DNA from: an uncultured Clostridia bacterium
GTDB lineage: Bacteria > Bacillota > Clostridia > Christensenellales > Aristaeellaceae
NCBI GenBank assembly: GCA_934631055.1
Contig: CAKTXP010000047.1
Span: forward strand, 1 to 13,983
DNA: 13,983 nt
Reading direction: 5' to 3'
Made by a program: the position numbers and the translations under genes. Positions 1-7,275 of this stretch are shown piece by piece. The first letter of the stretch is position 1, and each line of letters starts with the position of its first letter. Below the pieces are notes generated by a model. The model did no database searches, was not told the DNA's origin, and saw only the letters and a list, made by a program, of their open reading frames with translations.

Positions 1-449
1 ACGGTCTTGATGCCCGGGGCGCCCTTGATGATCTGCAGCGCCGGACGCAGCACGTCGCCGGTGGTGTTGATCGCGCCGGCGACCATCGCGTCGGCGTCGC
101 CCATCTTGAGCATCATCGTGCCGTAGAACAGCGTGTTCTTCAGGCACAGCTCGGTCGCCTTTTCAAGGGTCATGCCCTTCTTCTCGCGGATATGGAAAAG
201 CTGCTCGGCATACGCGGCGGTCTTTTCGCTCGTCGCCGGATCGGCGATGGAAACACCGGTCAGATCCACGCCCAGCTCGGCGGCCTTCGCCTCGATATCA
301 GCCTTCGCGCCGACCAGCGTGATCTTCGCCAGCCCCAGCTTGACGATCTTCTCCGCCGCCTGAACGGTGCGCGGCTCGGTGCCTTCAGCCAGCACGACGT
401 GCTTCACGTCGGCGGCAGCCTTCGCTCTGATTTTGTCAATGACAGACAT
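1..449 (-). CDS. pta: Phosphate acetyltransferase (phosphotransacetylase), N-terminal part, cut by window edge
   Basis: The visible 149 residues begin MSVIDKIRAKAAADVKHVVL and continue with AEGTEPRTVQAA, an ADIEAKAAELG stretch and GDADAMVAGAINTTGDVLRPAL. This is the N-terminal half of the Pta/PTA_PTB family, usually about 330 residues. The enzyme interconverts acetyl-CoA plus phosphate with acetyl phosphate plus CoA in the cytoplasm, normally with acetate kinase for acetate overflow or fermentation. The start is ATG at 449, with AAGGAGGA at 464-457, seven bases upstream. The gene runs off the left edge, so the C-terminal part and any ackA neighbour cannot be seen. It is divergent from tmcAL. 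A TATAAT promoter and an inverted repeat lie in the shared intergenic region. Family assignment is confident; the pta symbol assumes acetyl rather than butyryl specificity, which the fragment does not prove. Confidence 0.9.
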   Translation of the reverse strand, partial: MSVIDKIRAKAAADVKHVVLAEGTEPRTVQAAEKIVKLGLAKITLVGAKADIEAKAAELGVDLTGVSIADPATSEKTAAYAEQLFHIREKKGMTLEKATELCLKNTLFYGTMMLKMGDADAMVAGAINTTGDVLRPALQIIKGAPGIKT

Positions 450-501
450 TTGTAAATCCTCCTTGACGTGATATAATAGGCTTACCCGAAAGGCAAACCC
501 A

Positions 502-521
502 CTGTATACAAATGGATACAG
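502..521. promoter_or_regulatory. Inverted repeat beside the pta promoter, possible operator
   Basis: CTGTAT at 502-507 is mirrored by ATACAG at 516-521, with 8 bases between. The left arm also contains the 8-bp palindrome TGTATACA (503-510). The repeat lies just downstream of the predicted pta -10 box, at about the expected transcription start, where a bound repressor would block initiation. TGTATACA-like sites are typical of GntR-type repressors, but no regulator gene is in the window. The sequence is seen directly; the operator role is inference. Confidence 0.35.
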
Positions 522-525
522 CTTT

Positions 526-554
526 ATTATAGCGCAATTTATCGTTTTTGAAAA
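526..554 (-). promoter_or_regulatory. Predicted sigma-A promoter of pta
   Basis: Read on the minus strand, TTTTCA (554-549; four of six matches to TTGACA) is followed after 17 bases by a perfect TATAAT (531-526). Transcription would start near 519, leaving a leader of about 70 bases before the pta ATG. It is the best promoter match in the window. No equally good plus-strand promoter was found for tmcAL in the same gap. Confidence 0.6.
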
Positions 555-644
555 GGACGGACGGCAATTTTATCCCGCTTTTCGGCAGGATTTCACCCCG
601 TTTCCCCAAGGTCTGCGTCTTTTTTCGGAAAGGAGCGTTTCTCC

Positions 645-1835
645 ATGCGCGTCTGCGCCGTCATCTGCGAATATAATCCCTTCCATAACGGTCACGCGCG
701 CCATCTCGCTCTCGCGCGGGAGAAGAGCGGCGCGGACTTCCTGCTCTGCCTGATGAGCGGGGCGCTCACCCAGCGCGGCGCGTTCGCCCGCCATGACAAA
801 TGGCTCCGCGCGCGCATGGCGCTTCAGGGCGGCGCGGATGTCGTGCTGGAGCTGCCCTGCCGCTTTGCCTGCGCACCCGCGCCGGATTTCGCTTCCGGCG
901 GCGTCGCGCTGCTGTCCGCTCTGGGCGTCGTGACGCATCTCTCCTTCGGCTGTGAAGCGGAATCGCTGGATATCCTTTCTGCCGCCCGCGACGCGTTGAA
1001 GGACGAATCCCCCGCGTTCCAGTCCGCGCTGAAAGACGCGCTCGCCCATGGGCTTCCCTATCCCCGCGCCCGCGCACTGGCGGCGGAAAAAGCGAGCGGT
1101 CTATCCGGCTTAGCCGAACAGACCGCCCGCCCGAACGCCGCGCTTGCGCTGGAATATCTGCAAGCCCTGCCGGATAATATCGCCGCCGTCCCCATCCTCC
1201 GCGAGGGATGCGGCTATCATGACAGCGCGCCCTCTCCGCTTGCCAGCGCAACCGGCGTCCGCGCCGCGCTCACGCAGGGCGATTTTCAAGCCGCAGGCGA
1301 CGCCGTCCCTTTCCCGGATATGCTGCTTGACGCCGAGCGGCGCGGCGGGTTCCACCCCGAAGACGCGCTCACACAGGCGCTCTTCTACCGCCTGCGCACG
1401 ATGGACACGTCCTCCCTGCGCGATATCGCCGGAATGGACGAAGGGCTGGAATATCGCTTTCTGAGCGCCGCGCAGACCGCTTCTTCCCGCGAAGAGCTGA
1501 TTGCCGCTGTCAAGAGCAAGCGCTATACTTACGCACGTCTTTCCCGTCTCTGCGCGCATATCCTGCTGGGCGTTACGCGCGATTTCGCCGCTGAAAACCG
1601 CCTGCCCACCTATGCCCGCGTTCTCGGCTTCCGAAAGAGTGCCGCGCCGCTCCTGCATGCCGTCAAAACGCGTTCGTCCATCCCGCTTGTCGCCAAAGCC
1701 GCGGCTTTTGACCGGTCCGACCCGCTCTTCTCCCTCGACGTCCGCGCGCAGAATCTTTGGTCGCTCGGCGTTTCCTCTCCGTCTCTGCGCGTCTCCGGAC
1801 GCGATTTCACAACCAGCCCCGTCGTACTCCCATAA
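645..1835 (+). CDS. tmcAL: tRNA(Met) cytidine acetate ligase (TmcAL, YlbM family)
   Basis: The 396-residue product starts VCAVICEYNPFHNGHARHL, which carries the HxGH-type nucleotidyltransferase signature (FHNGH, about residues 13-17). It is followed by SGALTQRGAFARHDKWLRA and LELPCRFACA, hallmarks of the YlbM/TmcAL (DUF795) family, and its length is normal for that family. In Bacillus subtilis this enzyme activates acetate with ATP as acetyl-adenylate and transfers the acetyl group to the wobble cytidine (C34) of elongator tRNA-Met, giving N4-acetylcytidine. It is a cytoplasmic tRNA modification enzyme. The ATG at 645 has AAAGGAG at 629-635. The gene is divergent from pta, another acetyl/acetate enzyme, and is followed 21 bases later by the CbiB-like gene, so the two are probably co-transcribed. 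Function is by family, with high confidence. Confidence 0.92.
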   Translation: MRVCAVICEYNPFHNGHARHLALAREKSGADFLLCLMSGALTQRGAFARHDKWLRARMALQGGADVVLELPCRFACAPAPDFASGGVALLSALGVVTHLSFGCEAESLDILSAARDALKDESPAFQSALKDALAHGLPYPRARALAAEKASGLSGLAEQTARPNAALALEYLQALPDNIAAVPILREGCGYHDSAPSPLASATGVRAALTQGDFQAAGDAVPFPDMLLDAERRGGFHPEDALTQALFYRLRTMDTSSLRDIAGMDEGLEYRFLSAAQTASSREELIAAVKSKRYTYARLSRLCAHILLGVTRDFAAENRLPTYARVLGFRKSAAPLLHAVKTRSSIPLVAKAAAFDRSDPLFSLDVRAQNLWSLGVSSPSLRVSGRDFTTSPVVLP

Positions 1836-1856
1836 CTCAGACAGGAGGTCTTTCCC

Positions 1857-2630
1857 ATGCGTCTGCTCGCCTATCCCGCCGCGCTCGTCCTCGCCTTTGT
1901 CCTCTATCTGTCCTTTCCAAAGCTCGCGGCGCTCGTCTTGCCGCTGCCCAAAAAACTCCTTCCGCCGCTGACGAAGCTGGATTCCAAGCTCAGCCGCCCG
2001 CCCTATCAGGTCTCCTATCCCGTTTATCTGCTGCTCTTTTTTCTTGCCGGATTTCTGTTCGGGCTGATCCATCCCGCCGTTTCCGCCGTCGTGATGGCGT
2101 TTCCGCTCATCGGTCTTGCGCCGATCCCCGCCTGCGGCGCGGTCAAGCGCGAGCTGGATTCCGGCGCTTTTGAAAAAGACATTCCGGCATACGAAGCCAA
2201 GGTTCGAGCTGCCTGCGCCGCGCTCACTCCGGAATTCGTCGCGCATCTCTGTGCGCCCCTCCTGCTGATGGCGCTGGGCATGCCGCTGCATCTGGGCGGC
2301 GCGCTCGGCTGGGCGTATCTGGCGCTCTGTTCCTCCTGTCCGGATATCCCCAAGGCGGATAAGCTGCTTGGGTATATCGTCCGCGTCAGCGATAAGGTGT
2401 TCAGCGCGCTTCTCGTCCTGTGCAGCGGCGTCGCCGGCCGCAATCCCTTCCGCACCGGCGGACACGGCGCGCAAAACCGCCTGATGAATATTCTCGGCAT
2501 CACAGACGATGACCACGCCACGCACGCGCCCGTTTCCGGCGATATCTCTCAGGCAGCTTTTCTCTGCTGCTTCTGTATCTGCCTGTTGTGCCTGATGCTG
2601 ACCCTCGCGCTGATTCCCTTCGTCAGGTAA
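1857..2630 (+). CDS. Divergent CobD/CbiB-like multipass membrane protein
   Basis: This 257-residue hydrophobic protein has an N-terminal membrane helix (about 3-28), further hydrophobic stretches near 52-93, 130-165 and 180-205, and a C-terminal helix near 234-255 containing a cysteine cluster (CCFCICLLC). The middle follows the pattern of adenosylcobinamide-phosphate synthase: TPEFVAHLCAPLLLMALG resembles the ENFVDGVVAPLFYALLG region, and the segment from KADKLLGYIVRVSDKV resembles the RxDDxxNxIPxR region. GHGAQNRLMNILGI sits where CbiB has an SPNAGWPEA-type motif. It is shorter than typical CbiB (about 310 residues), lacks an obvious N-terminal GDP/HPV motif, and has no other cobalamin gene nearby, so an enzymatic role in B12 synthesis is doubtful. 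AGGAGG at 1843-1848 supports the ATG. Its last 82 bases overlap the convergent glycosyltransferase gene. The family match is by eye and moderate. Confidence 0.55.
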   Translation: MRLLAYPAALVLAFVLYLSFPKLAALVLPLPKKLLPPLTKLDSKLSRPPYQVSYPVYLLLFFLAGFLFGLIHPAVSAVVMAFPLIGLAPIPACGAVKRELDSGAFEKDIPAYEAKVRAACAALTPEFVAHLCAPLLLMALGMPLHLGGALGWAYLALCSSCPDIPKADKLLGYIVRVSDKVFSALLVLCSGVAGRNPFRTGGHGAQNRLMNILGITDDDHATHAPVSGDISQAAFLCCFCICLLCLMLTLALIPFVR

Positions 2631-4141
2631 TCTTCCAATCGGCAAAGCCCCTGCGCCGCCAGCGGCAGCATGTAGACCTTGTAGGGATACGCATACTGCG
2701 CTTTCGCTTCAAAGAGGGCATGGTACAGGAGCCCGCCGATGACTGTTACCGGAATCATCAGCCCTGCCGTGCCCTTCCGCTCCTTCGCCGCCCCTAAACC
2801 GCCCAGCAGCGTCAGGACATACAGCGCAGCCTGCGACACGTTGAGGTAGAGATAAAGCGCCGCTTTGAGCGCCGTTTCGTCGCGATAGAGCATATTGGCA
2901 ATGCCGTTCATCCGCCCCGTCTTTTCGCTGATTGCGCCCATCCAGAGGATATCGCATCCCGGTTCAAGCCACTGTGTCAGCAGCTTTTCCCGATAAAACG
3001 CAAAGGCTTCGCTCGGATTTTGGCGCATCCAGCTCAACCTTTCGGAAAGATCTGCGAGCGCCTGCGCTTTTTCGCTTTCCGCCGTCACCGACGCGGAAAA
3101 AAACTGTTCCGTATAGCTGTTATACCAGCCCGCCGCAATGGGCGAATCCTGCGTACCCATCGCCAGCCGCGCCAGCAGGCTGACATCCTGCCGCAGAGTG
3201 ATTCCAGCCCGCGCCGCATAACTCCCCTCGATGAAATGCGACAGCGCGATTCCGACTGCAAAGGACATCGCTCCGCAGAATAAGATCTTCCAATCCTTCT
3301 TGTTTATCGCGTGAAGGACGGCGCAGATTGCCAGCGCCATAGCGGCGATTACCGAGTTCGGCTTGGCGGCAATCGCCGCGCCCATCAGCAGCGCATAGCC
3401 CGCGCCGAAACCGATGCGGCTCGTTTCCGTATACTTTGCAAAGCATAAAAACGCGCCCGCGCAGAGCAGGATCATCAAATTGACATTGTATACATAGGTG
3501 TTGAACATCAGCGTCGGCAAAAACAGCGCATACAGCAGGATACACGCTGCCGCCGCGCGCCTTTCGCCCGCGAGCGTCTGTGCCAGCGCCGCCAGCACGC
3601 CCGCTCCTGCAGCGCCCAGCGCCACGTTCAGACATTGCGCGATAAAGTTGACATCCGCATGGGGAAACAGCCTTGCCAGCAGCTCCAGCGGCAGGCAGAG
3701 CGCCAGCTGATAGCTGTACGCATGAAAGTAATCCGCATTCGTGAGCGGCGAACTATCGTTTTCGGCAAATTTCAACGCCGCCTTGAGAACGATCTCCGCG
3801 TCCGCCCGCTGCGCCATCCGTATGCCGAATATCCAGACGAGCGCTGCGGCAGCCCAAAGCCCCATGACCGACGCGCTCATGCGGATGCCGCCCAGCTTCT
3901 CCATCAGTTTGTGAAGCAGCATATACGCCGCCAGCGCGCAGACCGTCAGCGCCATGTTCGGCAGAACCGCCTGCCCGATGAGCGTCACCCTCTGGCTCAT
4001 CCGATTGGGATAAGCTTCGTTCAGCGCCGTCATCCGAAACGCGCAGACCGCCATCAGCCCGATCAGCGCCAGAAAGAGAATCCACGCCGCCGCCGTGCAG
4101 AATCGGGCAGTCTTTCTCCCCGCATCGCCTGGTTTATCCAT
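2549..4141 (-). CDS. GT-C/GT39-like membrane glycosyltransferase, second of a tandem pair
   Basis: The 530-residue polytopic membrane protein has about ten or more hydrophobic helices. Features typical of the PMT/ArnT-like GT-C superfamily are an extracellular acidic residue in QRADAEIVLKAA (D114), YFHAYSYQ (138-145), AKPNS (259-263), WYNSYTEQFF (339-348), and FEAKAQYAYPY near the C-terminus (477-487), matching the FEAxxRY-type motif. Such enzymes use polyprenyl-phosphate sugars to glycosylate surface polymers or proteins outside the membrane; the donor and acceptor here are unknown. The ATG at 4141 overlaps the stop of the upstream paralogue by 8 bases (ATGGATAA), with AAAGGAG upstream, so translation is probably coupled. 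The C-terminal tail is basic and Gln/Lys-rich. Its 3' end overlaps the convergent CbiB-like gene by 82 bases with no visible terminator between them. Membrane GT-C assignment is fairly sure; substrate is not assignable. Confidence 0.75.
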   Translation of the reverse strand: MDKPGDAGRKTARFCTAAAWILFLALIGLMAVCAFRMTALNEAYPNRMSQRVTLIGQAVLPNMALTVCALAAYMLLHKLMEKLGGIRMSASVMGLWAAAALVWIFGIRMAQRADAEIVLKAALKFAENDSSPLTNADYFHAYSYQLALCLPLELLARLFPHADVNFIAQCLNVALGAAGAGVLAALAQTLAGERRAAAACILLYALFLPTLMFNTYVYNVNLMILLCAGAFLCFAKYTETSRIGFGAGYALLMGAAIAAKPNSVIAAMALAICAVLHAINKKDWKILFCGAMSFAVGIALSHFIEGSYAARAGITLRQDVSLLARLAMGTQDSPIAAGWYNSYTEQFFSASVTAESEKAQALADLSERLSWMRQNPSEAFAFYREKLLTQWLEPGCDILWMGAISEKTGRMNGIANMLYRDETALKAALYLYLNVSQAALYVLTLLGGLGAAKERKGTAGLMIPVTVIGGLLYHALFEAKAQYAYPYKVYMLPLAAQGLCRLEDYLTKGISARVSIRHNRQIQKQQRKAA

Positions 4142-5669
4142 GTCTTTGCTCCTTTATCCTTCCCCGTATGCCGTCCTCCAGCAGACACAATCCCCGCGCC
4201 GCCATCGGCACGAGCAGCACCGCATATACATAGGCATACTGTGATTTCGCCTCAAACAGCATGTGATACATCATCCCGCCCAGCACGATGAGCGGCAGGA
4301 CGGTTTGCAGAACGTCCCTCCGCTTCCGTATGCCGTCCGCCGTGCCGATGAGCGCCAGCAGATACAGCGCCCGCTGCATTGCGCCCATACAGCCTTCCAG
4401 CGCTGCGCGTATGCCGCTCTTCGGAGAGAACAGCGCTTCGCATAATCCGCTCCATGCGCCGCCATGTTCGCTGAGCGCGCCGTTCCACAGCGTGCCGTAT
4501 GTCGGTTCCAGCCACTGGCTGAAAAATTTTTCGCCGGCAAACGCCAGCGTCCCTGACGGGTCGCTCTTCATCTGCGCCAAACTGTTTTGCAGATCCGCCA
4601 TGACGACCGCCTTCTGCTGTTCCGCCGACACGTCAAAGGGGAAAAACTGCTCGATGTAGCAGTTGAACCAGCCTGCCGCGCCGCCGCCCTCCTGCAATCC
4701 CATCTCAAACCGCGCCAGCATGCTGACGTCGCCGCGAAGCGTCACGCCGCTGCGCCATTCATACTGCCAAACAACGCCTTTTGCCAGCCCGACGGAAAGC
4801 GCCGCGGCAAGCAGCGCAAAAGCAAGCGGCTCTGCCTTTCTTCTGACCAGCGCATCCAGCGCCGCGCAGATGACCAGCGCTGCCAGCACGATTGCCGTGT
4901 TGGGTTTGACCATGTATGCCAAAGCCAGCAGCAGCGCATAGCCCGCGCCAAACCTTTTTTCTCCCGTCCGAACGTATTTCGCAAAGCACAGCAGCGACAG
5001 CGAAAGCAAAAACAGCATCGGCAGCGTACCGTAGACCTGCTGACAGACCAGCGGCGCGGGCAGCAGCAGCAAAAACAGCGCACAGCACGCTGTTTTTTCT
5101 CTTTCCCGCTCAAAGGCGGCCTGCGCAAACGCCGCCAGCGCGCCCGCTGTTCCAACGCTGAGCATCACGTTGACCCCCTGCATCAGCAGATTGAGGTCTG
5201 CCTGCGGCAGGATGCGTGCGAGAATTTCCAGCGGCAGGTACAGCCCCAGCTGATACGAACAGGCGTTGATATATTCACCCGACATCATCTTATAGTTGCC
5301 CTGTGCAAACAGCCTGCCCGCCTCTACCGCAGTCGCCGAGTCATAGATCTGCCGCGTCCCCATGCCGACGGTCAGCGCCAGCGCGCCGACCGCCCAGAAC
5401 GCCGTCAATACCCCGCTCAAGCGGATTTTCGCAAAGCGTCGGAGGAACGCGTTCATCCCTGCCGCTGCTGCCAGCGCCGCCAGTGTCGAAACCGCACTCA
5501 GCAGAATCGGCAGGCGAACAAACTCGATGGCTTCGCTCCTGCCGCCCCATGTTCCCAGATGCGCGGTCACGCCCAGCGCCGTAAAGCTCAATACCGCCAG
5601 CAGTATGGACACGACGCCCGCCACCGCCGCCGTGCAGAACCGCTGAATGCGCGATGTTCCTTTCTCCAC
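4134..5669 (-). CDS. GT-C/GT39-like membrane glycosyltransferase, first of a tandem pair
   Basis: This is a paralogue of the next gene over its whole length. Shared landmarks include RFCTAA near the N-terminus, a CSYQLGLYLPLEILARI segment, MVKPNTAIVLAA, TLRGDVSMLARFEMG, WFNCYIEQFF, EKFFSQWLEP and MLFEAKSQYAYVY. It is an integral membrane protein expected to transfer a sugar from a lipid-linked donor outside the cytoplasmic membrane. I chose GTG at 5669 because GGAGGGG lies about six bases upstream; the longer GTG at 5684 has only a weak GAAGAG. From 5669 the protein has 511 residues. The intrinsic terminator of the preceding gene ends only about 33 bases upstream of the start, and no clear promoter lies between, so expression may depend on terminator read-through or on a promoter inside the upstream gene. 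Substrate unknown. Confidence 0.75.
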   Translation of the reverse strand: MEKGTSRIQRFCTAAVAGVVSILLAVLSFTALGVTAHLGTWGGRSEAIEFVRLPILLSAVSTLAALAAAAGMNAFLRRFAKIRLSGVLTAFWAVGALALTVGMGTRQIYDSATAVEAGRLFAQGNYKMMSGEYINACSYQLGLYLPLEILARILPQADLNLLMQGVNVMLSVGTAGALAAFAQAAFEREREKTACCALFLLLLPAPLVCQQVYGTLPMLFLLSLSLLCFAKYVRTGEKRFGAGYALLLALAYMVKPNTAIVLAALVICAALDALVRRKAEPLAFALLAAALSVGLAKGVVWQYEWRSGVTLRGDVSMLARFEMGLQEGGGAAGWFNCYIEQFFPFDVSAEQQKAVVMADLQNSLAQMKSDPSGTLAFAGEKFFSQWLEPTYGTLWNGALSEHGGAWSGLCEALFSPKSGIRAALEGCMGAMQRALYLLALIGTADGIRKRRDVLQTVLPLIVLGGMMYHMLFEAKSQYAYVYAVLLVPMAARGLCLLEDGIRGRIKEQRHG

Positions 5670-5701
5670 TCCGTTCCCCTCCACACTCTTCGATTCGTCG
5701 C

Positions 5702-5734
5702 AAAAAACGAAGGCTCCCTCTTTTTTGAGGGAGC
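5702..5734 (-). terminator. Intrinsic terminator after the Ig/OB-domain gene
   Basis: On the minus strand an 8-bp perfect stem (GCTCCCTC with GAGGGAGC, 5734-5727 and 5720-5713) closes a six-A loop and is followed by CTTCG and six T residues (5707-5702). It begins 15 bases after the TAA of the upstream gene, the usual layout of a Rho-independent terminator. In the plus direction the same hairpin lacks a following T tract. Confidence 0.8.
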
Positions 5735-5749
5735 TGAGGAATCCTCTTC

Positions 5750-7258
5750 TTACTCGATCTTATCGACGAACAGCAGCTCAAACCGCGGAATGATGACCTC
5801 GTTCCCTCCCGCGTCCTGCTCCTGATAAACGCCGTCCACCGTCACGACGGCGGTCAGCATGTCGCCTTCCTTGACGCCCGTGTCCTCCGTCGCGATGATA
5901 ATGACGTCGTTGTACCATTTGCCGTTCGCGTCCTTGTTGTAGCTCATGCGGATATAGTAATTGTTCCCGCTGCTGCTCAGTTCCGTCACCGGGCCGTACA
6001 GCCGCATGACCTGTCCCTGATCCGCCGCGCGTTCCTTTTGCAGATTCTGGTAGGATATCTTGACCGCAGTCTGGCGGATCTTATCCCTCTCCTGGTCGTC
6101 CGTGACCTCGCGGGTGATCGTGAACGGCACGCGCCGCTGATTGTAACCCGACTTGTCCAGAATGAGCGTGTAGTTGTAATCGCCCGCGTCTTTGGTCGTC
6201 AGTTCAAAGGAAAACGAGCCATCGTTGCCGGATCTCTTTTTCGTGACGCCGAACGGCGTGACCAGCTGCATCTGTACGCCCGCAAGCGTCGTTCCCGATA
6301 TCGTGACCGTGTCCGTCGTCACGCTCTGGCTTTCCGGTATGCCGGAAAGCGGAAGCGTCTTGGCGCTGTAAGCGATGGTTCCTTCGGCGGTCACGCTGTC
6401 CATGCCGTCCTTGCTCGCCGTCAGCGTCACGGCGCATTCTCCCTCTTTTTCCAGCTCGACCGTCAGCGTAAATCTGCCGTTTGAACCGGCTTGTGCCACG
6501 GCAAGCGTGTTGGACGCGCCGAATCCGTCTGTCGTTTCGGCGATGATGGTCGCGTCCGCCGTCGCCGTGCCGGTGATTTCGACATTCGCCGTCGTCGTTT
6601 CCGCCGGAATCACCGCGTCCAAGCTGACCGTGCGCGTCGGCTCTTCGATGCTCTCCGTGATGGTCAGGTCGGCAAGCCGCGCGCGGAACGCAGAGAGGTC
6701 TCTCGCGGTAAACCGCCGCCCCTGTATCCGCCAATCCAGCATGATATACATTCCATTATGAATGGTGATGTAGCGCAGACCGCGCCCGACGATCTCATCC
6801 GACCGCGTGATGGTGTAGTGGATATAGAGCCAGTATGCGCCGCCCTCTTTCTGCCATTCCACATCCTGCGCGCGCAGTCCCGTCGTCTCCCAAAGGCTGT
6901 TGCTTTCCGCGCGGCGGCGCAGGGTCGCGCGCTGGGCGTCCGTGATGGCGTCGATCTCGTAGATATCCGCGGACGTATCGTCCTCTTTGATGATGACGGA
7001 GATATTCTGCGCAAAATCTGCGCTGTATGCTCGGCTGAGCGTCCGCGTCTGCTCCATATCGGCGGCAAGCGCATCCGCGTCCAGCCCCGCGCTCTCCAGC
7101 AGCGGCGCATATACTCCGCAGAGCTGGGGCGATACGACCAGCCAGCTGTCCGGATAATCAAAGGCGGCATGCCCTTCGTCCATCGTAACGACCTGCCCCA
7201 GCGCCGCCGCAGGCAGCAGCATCAGCAGGGAAATGAATCCGATCAAAATGCGTTTCAT
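5750..7258 (-). CDS. Secreted protein with signal peptide, two Ig-like domains and a C-terminal OB-like domain
   Basis: The 502-residue product has a Sec signal peptide (MKRILIGFISLLMLLPAAAL, likely cleaved near residue 21). An alpha/beta region (about 22-200: YPDSWLVVSP, YWLYIHYTITR, YIMLDWRI) resembles PsbP-like or stress-domain folds seen in clostridial exported proteins. Two bacterial Ig-like repeats follow (about 212-295 and 300-383: VEITGTATADATIIAET and VTISGTTLAGVQM, each followed by a G-x-F beta motif). The C-terminal segment (about 395-502: GQVMRLYGPVTEL, YYIRMSY, DVIIIATEDTGVKEGDMLTA) looks like a tRNA_anti-like OB fold. It probably acts at the cell surface; no enzymatic motif is visible. 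I took the ATG at 7258 because it follows GGAG and begins the signal peptide. It lies 17 bases after the NYN-LOTUS gene, probably in the same transcript, and ends at an intrinsic terminator. Specific role unknown. Confidence 0.8.
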   Translation of the reverse strand: MKRILIGFISLLMLLPAAALGQVVTMDEGHAAFDYPDSWLVVSPQLCGVYAPLLESAGLDADALAADMEQTRTLSRAYSADFAQNISVIIKEDDTSADIYEIDAITDAQRATLRRRAESNSLWETTGLRAQDVEWQKEGGAYWLYIHYTITRSDEIVGRGLRYITIHNGMYIMLDWRIQGRRFTARDLSAFRARLADLTITESIEEPTRTVSLDAVIPAETTTANVEITGTATADATIIAETTDGFGASNTLAVAQAGSNGRFTLTVELEKEGECAVTLTASKDGMDSVTAEGTIAYSAKTLPLSGIPESQSVTTDTVTISGTTLAGVQMQLVTPFGVTKKRSGNDGSFSFELTTKDAGDYNYTLILDKSGYNQRRVPFTITREVTDDQERDKIRQTAVKISYQNLQKERAADQGQVMRLYGPVTELSSSGNNYYIRMSYNKDANGKWYNDVIIIATEDTGVKEGDMLTAVVTVDGVYQEQDAGGNEVIIPRFELLFVDKIE

Positions 7259-7275
7259 CTGTTTTCTCCGCAGGG

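Noticed and set aside
463..477. TTGACG and TATAAT on the plus strand as a tmcAL promoter
   Set aside because: The two boxes are only 3 bases apart, far from the roughly 17 needed.
1110..2645. Long minus-strand open frame (511 codons) opposite tmcAL and the CbiB-like gene
   Set aside because: It lies antisense to two well-supported genes, has low-complexity charged composition typical of GC-rich antisense frames, and has no recognisable domain.
4587..5825. Plus-strand open frame of 412 codons opposite the glycosyltransferase
   Set aside because: Composition is Arg/Gln-rich and motif-free; it also runs through the terminator and into another gene.
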